NCBI GenBank assembly: GCA_947184155.2
Contig: CAMXCT020000498.1
Location: 62,001 to 126,000, forward strand
DNA from: Cladocopium goreaui
Lineage: Eukaryota > Sar > Dinophyceae > Suessiales > Symbiodiniaceae
Direction: 5' to 3'
DNA: 64,000 bases
Of the stretch, positions 56,656 to 64,000 are shown piece after piece (position 1 is the first letter of the stretch; every line of letters starts with the position of its first letter). The notes under the pieces are model-generated. The model did not search any database. It worked only from the letters and a program-made list of their open reading frames with translations, and had not been told where the DNA came from. The position numbers and the translations under genes were made by a program.

Positions 56656-57014
56656 CAGGGCAGTGAAATGATGTGTTCCCCCATAGCCTCTGGTCAACGT
56701 TTACAAAAAAAAACCATGGAAAATCACAAGTTTTAATGGGAAAACTCGTTATACATGGGCCATTTTCAATAGCAAACTGTTAAATTACCAGAGGGATAAT
56801 TTTCAACATGTCCAACTTTTCGAAGTCTTTTTGAGTGTTGCTGCACATGATTTTTAGCTGCTGATCATTCAATATACTGTGGCAAACCCAATGCAAAACC
56901 TCTCATTTGGGGGAATGTGTATTTTTAACCACCCATGTCTGACAACATTGGGCATGCTTTATGGTTTATCACCATGAAATGATTGGAGTTGTTAATCATC
57001 GTTCTAACTATAGA

Positions 57015-57119
57015 TACCCTCTGGTACACTGTTATCGCTATGGAAAATGGCCCATTTACAGTTGATTTGCCTATTCAAAGTGGTGATCTTCAATAGTCAT
57101 GTTAGTTTACCAGAGGGTA
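57015..57119. mobile_element. Introner family A copy
   Basis: TA-CCCTCTGGTACACTGTTATC ... TTAGTTTACCAGAGGG-TA. Confidence 0.92.
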
Positions 57120-57280
57120 GTTGTTGTTTATAAAAATCTCATAGTTGTCTGTTTTTGAAATAATAGTCACAAAACATCGCTGTGAATGAATATCCCAAAC
57201 GCAGTTGCTAAAAGTCAGCTGGGAGAAACACTGTGTATGTCATATTCTACATAACCCCCATCCATTAAGGGCCCATCCAT

Positions 57281-57391
57281 TACCCTCTGGTAAACTAACA
57301 TAGCCGCTATGGAAAATCACTATTTTTAATGGGTAAATCCACTATTTCAATGGCAATTTTCAATAGCTTTTTGTTAGTTTACCAGAGGGTA
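57281..57391. mobile_element. Introner family A copy
   Basis: TA-CCCTCTGGTAAACTAACATA ... TTAGTTTACCAGAGGG-TA. Confidence 0.93.
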
Positions 57392-57427
57392 GGGGTTATT
57401 TTTTGGACTAACAACCACCTGGAAAAC

Positions 57428-59430
57428 CTCCAGATGAGTCCAGGCCTGCCACCGCCGCCGCCCGAGTTCCCGTTCTTCAGGACGATGTTTTTGGCCGCGG
57501 CTTTCCCCTTGGTCTCATCCAGCACTGCCTCGTAGGTACATTCATCCCCGATAGCCAGGGCATCAAAACTACCTCAGCGATGGGGCCTTCAGGTGAAGTG
57601 CGACACATTTTGTGCTCGAACTCAAGGTGAAACAAGAACAAGAACAAGAGCAACAACTAGAGCAACATCTACAGCAACAGCAACACGACTAGGTTAAGGC
57701 AAAGATGATAAATGTGTGAAAGAAATCGTAGCTCAGGGATGTCCATGGATTCTGACAATCATTGAAAATCCATGATATGGTGATGTTGCTAACAATGGCA
57801 AAACAAACGTGTCATGGTAGCAGTACAAATGCATACAAATGCTATATCTACAAGCCAACCTCTGTCTCCAAGCAGCCCGTGCTTGTCAGATGTTACCATC
57901 CTACTCTTTACCCTCTGGTAAACATACAAACAGCTATTGAAAATGGTGATTTAGTTCGTTGATTTACCCATTAATAGCATAGTGATTTTCCATAGTTTTT
58001 TGATAAACAAATTACCAGAGGGTACCATCAATGGGAAGGATGACATCCCATATATGAAATGGAAAATAATTACAGTAATCCAGTCATGTTTGAAACCACC
58101 AAACATTTTACCATCATATGTTACCATCCACTTAACCATGGAAAATCACCATTTATAATAGGTAAATCAATTGTTGTCATGATCCATTTTCAAGTTCGCA
58201 AACTGTAACAGTCATTACCAGAGGTTAAGTCATATTCATCCCAAACAATCAGCCACTATCAACCATTGTCAACCATTATCAACCATCATTAAACATTATT
58301 AATGGATATTGATGGATGTTACCATCATATGTTACCATCCACCCAGCTGCTGTTCTTGAGAGCAGATTTGTGGAAGAAGAGGTCTTTGTCATCCACCTTC
58401 CCCGAGTGAGGCCGAATGAAGCCGATCCCCGCAGGCTTCAGCTCCTACGACAACATACGACGACCAGTCCACGATGGGAGATTGTGAAATGTGAACTCCA
58501 TAAAAACCGGCCTGGTAAACCTACCCTCTGGTAATTTAACATAGCTATTGAAAATGGCAACTTATAGTGAATTTTCCCATTGAAAATGGTGGATCTTTCC
58601 ATAGATATGTTAGTTTACCAGAGGGTACAAAAAACGATGGAAAATCATCATTTTTTATGGGTAAATCCCTATAAAATCACCATTTTATCAAATATTCTCT
58701 GGGAGATTTGGAAGAAAATGGTGGTTTGATATCCATGAAAATATCCATCAATAATGTTTAATGATGGTTGATAATGATTGTTGATAATATTGTTTGGGAT
58801 GAATATGACTTACCCGGCCTGGTAATGACTGTTACAGTTTGCGAACTTGAAAATGGATCATGAAAACAATTGATTTACCTATTCACCTATTCCAAATGGT
58901 AATGTTCATTGATTTTCCAGTTCGCAAACTGTTAGTTTACCAATGGGTTTTCTGGTGGCATTTCTGTTGGCTCAAGCCAGGCATCATTTTGGGTGATTAG
59001 ATCCCATCGGCTGCGAGAAAACACAGCAAACCTGAGCCCTTGCAGACCCTCCATATCCATGTTTTGTCGCTTCATGTTAGAAATGGTTTAGATGTTTATT
59101 TAAGATGCAGAGTTTGGATTCAAGTGTTTAGATGTTTAGATATTGACGTGTTTGGATTCAAATTTTTAGATGCTTAGATATTGACGTGTTTGGATGTAAG
59201 ATACCAGTTCCGGTCTACAAATCAGCCATTACATTCATGAGCTAGGAAAGCAGAACCTTGAAATCCGGAAAAAGACCATCTCATTTGATCTTAATTCGCA
59301 TTATTTTAAGTCCTGGTTTCTGTCTTGTTTTTTTTGGCTCTGACACACTTGACCTGCCCCCACCAATCGAAGCCTGGATGATGCCTATGGTGCCCCATTC
59401 GGGCAGGGGCTTGCCAAGCTTTTCGTCCGC
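57428..59430 (-). CDS. Cold-shock-domain nucleic-acid-binding protein
   Basis: At least three minus-strand exons encode a cold-shock (OB-fold) domain that binds single-stranded RNA or DNA. Exon 59430-59347 (28 codons; WGTIGIIQASIGGG, beta-1 region) ends TCAAGT|GTGTCA. Exon 58444-58343 (34 codons; LKPAGIGFIRPHSGKVDDKD then LFFHKSALKNSSW) holds RNP1-like GIGFI and RNP2-like LFFH. Its acceptor is TGTCGTAG|G and its donor CTGG|GTGGAT. Exon 57568-57428 (FDALAIGDECTYEAVLDETK then GKAAAKNIVLKNG and five glycines) completes the domain and starts a Gly-rich tail. Exon 1/2 phases agree. Exon 2/3 are off by two, so a micro-exon (perhaps near 57857-57880) or another boundary is needed. Two introners lie in each intron. 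N- and C-termini are not located. Family assignment is by motif. Confidence 0.75.
57909..58024. mobile_element. Introner family A copy in a cold-shock gene intron
   Basis: TA-CCCTCTGGTAAACATACAAA ... AACAAATTACCAGAGGG-TA. It lies between the second and third cold-shock exons; a decayed second copy follows at about 58137-58226. Confidence 0.93.
58522..58627. mobile_element. Introner family A copy inserted near the end of another
   Basis: TA-CCCTCTGGTAATTTAACATA ... TTAGTTTACCAGAGGG-TA. Just upstream is the end of a second introner (ACCGGCCTGGTAAACC-TA), whose body (ACGATGGAAAATCATCATTT) resumes directly after 58627. It lies in the first cold-shock intron. Confidence 0.9.
58803..58948. mobile_element. 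Introner family A, GGCCTGG variant
   Basis: TA-CCCGGCCTGGTAATGACTGT ... CTGTTAGTTTACCAATGGG. The second introner in the first cold-shock intron. Confidence 0.82.
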
Positions 59431-61020
59431 CTGAGTTGAGGAGGGGCTTGGATTAGTTGGGACTACCCCAAAGATGGGATAAGATGGGATATAATATAGA
59501 TTTATAATTTATAATAATATGAATATAATATAAATATAATATATATAATAGTGGGATAGTGGGAAATATGATATATGACTTAACCAACTAATATGATTTT
59601 GGATGATATTGGGATATTGTTGTGCATGTCCAGAAATGAGGTCGGATTAACGCTCCAATTCTGGCCACATTCTTTGGGAAAATGATGATCAACCAGTGAA
59701 TGGAATCTCTCTCTCTCTCTCTCTCGCACCAGTAGATGGAACGTGGTATCCTATTTTCTGCCAAACCCACTTGCACAACTTACTCTTTTTGGATGCAGGG
59801 TGTGAGTTTTTCTCCCATGATCAAAAACTGTGGTTCTGGAGTATGTCGGCAAGTTGTATCCCCTTTTTTTACTAAGGAACATGTCTATTTTGATTCTCTT
59901 TATCAGTGAGCTTGGTTCAAAATCTCTTTGCAAACAAAGAAGCAAAAAAGTACCATCCCCCTAAGATTAATACCCCCTCAAGAAGCCGTGTGGTTTTTGT
60001 ATTGGATCTGTTGATTTTATTGTCCAAAAAAATGAAGTTGTTAAATTTGACATACTATAGGGAAAGGGAGTGGCACGGACGCCAACATCCCAGGATATCC
60101 CGGGTATTATCACCAACATCCACAGCATGGCCGTTATAACACCAATGCTCAACCATAAATAGTAAGTGGGTTATAACGGCCATCCCTGGGTTATTGCCAT
60201 GTGAGCCTACTCATCCCTGGTGTTATAGTTAACTCACAATTCCTGGGAGCCAAGTATTCCAACAATAACCATCAATTAAAAGTGTGCAAATGGGCAATGC
60301 ATCATCAACAGGAACCATCAATTAACAGTTTGTATAACCATTAATCACCATTAATCAACCATTTTTCATAGGTAAATCATCTATAAATCCATTAATCAAC
60401 CATTTTTTATAGGTAAATCATCTATAAATCCATTAATCAACCATTTTTCATAGTTTTTTTTTAAAATAAATTGGCAGTTTTTCCTACATATACCCACACG
60501 ATATCCTCATTGTTTTCTACCATTTTTCTTGGTTAAGTCGCCAATTTTCAAAGGTGGCCATTGACCCTCTTGAAGAGTTGGACGTAGCCTATGTATGGGT
60601 ATTCATATCTGATATATAAGATATATATATATATACATATATACCCTCCGGTAAACGTTTACATAGCGAACTGGAAAATCACCATCTAATTTTCATAGGT
60701 AAATCAACGAAACAGATTTTTTTTAGCTAGGTAAATCATTTTTTTTACGTGGTATTATGGGAATATCTGATGATTTTTTTTTTACCATTTTAATAATCCC
60801 CATAATAATGATCACCAATATATTTGATAACAGATTTGTACCATTTACCATTATTTTGATATGATTTTGATTTTTCTTAATGATCAATGGCCCATTTATT
60901 GATGATTTACCTATCTAAATAACTAGATGATACCCAGAAAATGACCCGTTCAACCCTGTCAGATAGGTTGCCAGATGAGTTTCCACTGAAGGTCCACTGT
61001 CCAGCGGTTAATTTATCACA
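59431..61020. other. No supported gene
   Basis: AT-rich, with (CT)n at 59707-59725, (TA)n tracts, a half introner near 60640 and a repeat of CATAGGTAAATCATCTATAA. No exon identified. Confidence 0.5.
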
Positions 61021-61023
61021 GGG

Positions 61024-61145
61024 TACCCTCTGGTAATGACTAACAGTTTGCTATTGAACATTGCCATTTAGTTCGTTGATTTACCCAGCTATAAAATGGT
61101 GGATCTTTCCATAGTTTTTTTTTTGTAAACGTTTACCAGAGGGTA
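61024..61145. mobile_element. Introner family A copy
   Basis: TA-CCCTCTGGTAATGACTAACA ... AAACGTTTACCAGAGGG-TA. A solitary 3' end (GGTTTACCAGAGGGTA) follows at 61206. Confidence 0.9.
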
Positions 61146-61650
61146 AGCATCATAAACCAGTTATAAATCATGGTATTATTGGAGTTATTGAAGTTGTTTT
61201 TTGTAGGTTTACCAGAGGGTATATCCAACAGGTTTCTTAAGAGGATTTCCCATGATGAACCAGCGATTTGATTGGGGTAGCCCCATGACTTATGAAACCA
61301 CCATGCAACCGTTATCACTATAATAACCATATATGCTATATAATGGTATAATATATGTATATATGGTAAATACCATTTATGATGGTTGGTCAGTGTTATA
61401 TATATATATATACTACAATGATGGTTAATATACTCCAATGATATGATTGTTATCCAAAAGATAGGGTTCATAATGATATCCATATAGGATTCTAATTTAA
61501 GAGGATTTCCATTATGAACCATTAGGAAAGATTCCCAAAAGATTGAACTATATCCATATATGGTTCATAATAATGTAAATCATCTGAAAAACATATCCAT
61601 ATATGGGTATTAATATCTGATATATATATATAAGATATATATATATATAC

Positions 61651-61763
61651 ACCCTCCGGTAAACTAACATAGCTATGGAAAATCACCATCTTTATTAATA
61701 GGTAAATCAACGAACTCAATGGGCCATGGCTTCAATAGCAAACTGTTAAATTTCCAGAAGGTA
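61651..61763. mobile_element. Introner family A copy in a TA microsatellite
   Basis: CCCTCCGGTAAACTAACATA ... AAATTTCCAGAAGG-TA, inserted at a (TA)n tract. Confidence 0.88.
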
Positions 61764-61997
61764 ATATTTTGGTATAATGGGGTTAAAACAATGCCATTTT
61801 TACCACCCATGACTGGGAATGGTTCTAAAACCACCTATAAAGCTTATACCCATACATATATATATATATAATATTACATAATGATATCCATATGGCAGTG
61901 TGTCAAAACCTTGTACCCCTGTAGTTCACATCAAAATAGATGGGATTTATGGATGTTCATTCCCCTAAAAATGGTATTAATAGGTATTGATCCCATA

Positions 61998-62113
61998 TAT
62001 CTGGGCAAATTACAATAATTCACTAACCTGAAATAAGGCCATGTTGGGATGATTCCCCTTATTAACCATGATTCCAGTGAGGTCGCAGTGAGGTCGTTAT
62101 AATTTCCCCAGAT
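61998..62113. mobile_element. Inverted-repeat element, ATCTGGGTAAATTAT family
   Basis: CTGGGCAAATTACAATAATT ... TATAATTTCCCCAGAT; core identical in large part to the copy at 3730-3847. Confidence 0.8.
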
Positions 62114-62117
62114 ATAT

Positions 62118-62260
62118 TGGAAACCACCATCTCCTTTTTGTCGCTTACATGCGGGCACCTTCTCGCGACCATCTCTTCCATCTCGACCATCGCGGCCCCT
62201 CCGGGACCTACTGCGACTCTCCTGGCGCGGGGCCACGTCTTTCCGGCGGACGGCCACGGC
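62118..62260 (-). CDS. Arg/Ser/Gly-rich exon, SR-like
   Basis: The minus frame reads VRRKDVAPRQESRSRSRRGR then DGRDGRDGREKVPACKRQKG. The RS dipeptides followed by RDG repeats resemble the low-complexity tails of RNA-binding or splicing proteins (compositional inference). A possible acceptor is CGCGCCAG|G at about 62220. No RRM is visible. Confidence 0.5.
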
Positions 62261-62600
62261 CAGGGGAGAGCAGGAGGGAGTCACCACCAATTTTGGATGG
62301 TTGAAACATGTTGAAACCCTATAGATCATGGGATAAACATGGATAAACCATCTATCAACTAGGGAATAATGATAGTTAATAGTAATAATGGTAAATAAAA
62401 ATGAATGATAGTAATGGTTGAAACCCCATCAATAATGGGATAAACATGGGATAAACCATCTACTGTATCTTAACTGGTGGATTTCGCAACCATCCACAGT
62501 ATGAAGATGACGGATGATGAATGATGATAAAAGATTATGAATGATGAATGAGGCTGTTGATGCACAAAAATGTAGAATGAGTGATAATGAAGTTACTGGC

Positions 62601-62645
62601 ATCACCATCATCATCATCATCATCATCATCACCATCATCACCTTT
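62601..62645 (+). repeat. (CAT)n microsatellite
   Basis: CATCACCATCATCATCATCA tract, continued with interruptions. Confidence 0.95.
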
Positions 62646-62821
62646 TTTCATATGTTTCCATATTATCATTATTATATGTCATTATATGTCATGATATCAG
62701 ACGTGCATCTGTATATATCAATGCCGTCTATTCAGATGACTGGGACGACCCGATGATGGTAATGATGGTAATGATGGTGGTGATGTTGACGGTGATGAAT
62801 GTCGGTCACCTTAATAAGGAC

Positions 62822-62868
62822 CTTTTACACACAGAAGCCTTTACACAGAGGAGCTTTTACACAGAGAA
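62822..62868 (+). repeat. Stray copy of the 24-25 kb satellite
   Basis: CTTTTACACACAGAAGCCTT and GAGCTTTTACACAGAGAA match the unit of the array at 24425-25315. Confidence 0.8.
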
Positions 62869-62918
62869 TGATGATGTTTGCCCAAAAGAGGGCCTAAAAT
62901 CCAGTTTAGGTCCTTAGG

Positions 62919-63041
62919 TACCCTCTAGTAATTTGTTACAGTTTGCTATTGAAGCCATGGCCCATTGAGTTCGTGGATTTACCCAGCTAGAAAATGGTGG
63001 ATCTTTCCATAGTTATATATGTTAACGTTTACCAGAGGGTG
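62919..63041. mobile_element. Introner family A copy
   Basis: TA-CCCTCTAGTAATTTGTTACA ... AACGTTTACCAGAGGG-TG. Confidence 0.9.
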
Positions 63042-63079
63042 CCTGACATGGCCATTGAAATGGTGATTTTCCTTCGAAA

Positions 63080-63183
63080 ACCACAGCTCTCCACGGATCT
63101 CAGGCACGCCTTCCGTGACTTCCGTGGAGGGGAACGTCGACGAGAGTCTGACCTGCCAAGTCGCTTCAACCACGTCCAGTTTT
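63080..63183 (-). CDS. Candidate exon, unidentified protein
   Basis: The minus frame reads KLDVVEATWQVRLSSTFPST then EVTEGVPEIRGELWFSK. The acceptor has a good tract (GCCGTTTCTTCAG|). The 3' side meets introner remnant sequence (GAAAATCACCATTT), giving a GA donor or a read-through into CCTCTG|GTAAAC. Confidence 0.65.
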
Positions 63184-63889
63184 CTGAAGAAACGGCAAGA
63201 AAATCCTGGAAAACAGATTTAAAAAAATCGTGGGTTTAATTGATGTGCTTTCTCGATTTTGTGATAGTGATCGTGTATTTCTAGAATCACCATCAAATAG
63301 GATAAATAGGCTATCCCGATACCAGCATCATCAGCCTGTAAAGGTTGACCATCTATGGATGACAAACGCTGCCATCACCAAGCCGCGAACTGCGGTCCGA
63401 AATTTCTGGATTGGTGAAAGGGAAAAACTTACCATGGTTTTTACTATCAAATCAATCAAATCTAAGGGTTTCCGGTTAAAATGTTCCCATCCAATTCTGT
63501 GATACTAAGCCCAAAAAGGATAGAACAGACATGATGAAATCCCAGAAAAGTAGCGATGATTTTCATGGGCATTTTTTCAGGGGGGTTACCGGTACACCCC
63601 GGTAGTCAAAGATGGCACTGGAAAATCGCCCATGTAAGGCCCATAGATGATTTTGCCAGCTATAAACCTCCAGAAATTTCACTTCTGGGTAGTCGGTTTA
63701 TTGGGCACCCCAATGAAATTAGATCTGCAAAATTTACTTTAAATTCAAAACGGTTTCCTCGTCTTAAATCTACTTTTCCCCTCTGATTAAATCTTCAGTC
63801 CTCGCCTCGTTACATTCAAAACGGATTTCAGCCCTCGTCCCATTTCTTTCTCGACCGCAAGCCATTCGAACTAGTCCTCTGCCTCCTTT

Positions 63890-64000
63890 TGGGTTGAACT
63901 TTTTTGAATTATCTTTGTCGTCGTTGCAGCAACGCTCTGGGCTCCAGAGGCTTGGGGATCCTGAAAAAACTTTTCAGGGCCTAAAAAGTTTTCCTGTTTC
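63890..64000. other. Possible exon at the window edge, strand ambiguous
   Basis: Plus: GTCGTCGTTGCAG| followed by QRSGLQRLGDPEKTFQGLKS. Minus: GTTTTTTCAG|G followed by DPQASGAQSVAATTTK. The window ends here. Confidence 0.3.

Noticed and set aside
58958-58980. GGCATTTCTGTTGGCTCAAG as a relict of the dinoflagellate spliced leader
   Set aside because: Only the last 10 bases match the leader end; the upstream part needs gaps. Too weak to call.

Overview
Eukaryotic nuclear DNA, most likely from a dinoflagellate. The window is AT-rich with small GC-richer exon islands, mostly 50-180 bp. Many islands start after an AG (often AG|G) and end at GT, or at GC/GA where no GT is available. Dozens of short inverted-repeat elements lie between them. 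Splice-competent inverted-repeat elements (introners) are known from dinoflagellates, especially Polarella (Suessiales), so a Suessiales-type genome is my best guess; that is inference from architecture. I see no bacterial operons, rRNA or tRNA.

Layout. 0.4-12 kb: minus-strand exon islands of at least one large gene, including one glycosyltransferase-like exon at 10.3 kb. 12.3-13.4 kb: a compact plus-strand gene with four exons. 13.9-16.7 kb: more minus-strand islands. 17.3-20.2 kb: a minus-strand ankyrin-repeat ion channel, the best-recognised large gene. 21.9-22.9 kb: exons of a Ser/Pro-rich protein. 23.0-23.5 kb: a terminal-inverted-repeat element. 23.5-28.3 kb: a 4.8 kb cluster of seven different tandem-repeat arrays. 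28.5-31.9 kb: a minus-strand gene with a plausible start codon at 31.9 kb. 32.5-39.2 kb: further minus-strand exons. 40.1-41.8 kb: five minus-strand exons whose four junctions all agree in phase. 42.4-56.1 kb: many more minus-strand exons, including two C-terminal ones at 49.6 and 56.06 kb. 57.4-59.4 kb: a minus-strand cold-shock-domain gene split over at least three exons. 62.1-63.2 kb: an Arg/Ser/Gly-rich exon and one more exon.

The dominant structure is a family of about 100-125 bp elements of the form TA-CCCTCTGGTAA...TTACCAGAGGG-TA. They have TA target-site duplications, and their terminal repeats carry GT and AG at the splice positions. One clean nested copy with a readable empty site (5.67-5.90 kb) shows that they insert at TA. 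Several smaller inverted-repeat families coexist with them. Proteins named here were recognised from motifs alone; most exons could not be assigned a family. Several GC-rich islands have more than one open frame or strand, and these are flagged.
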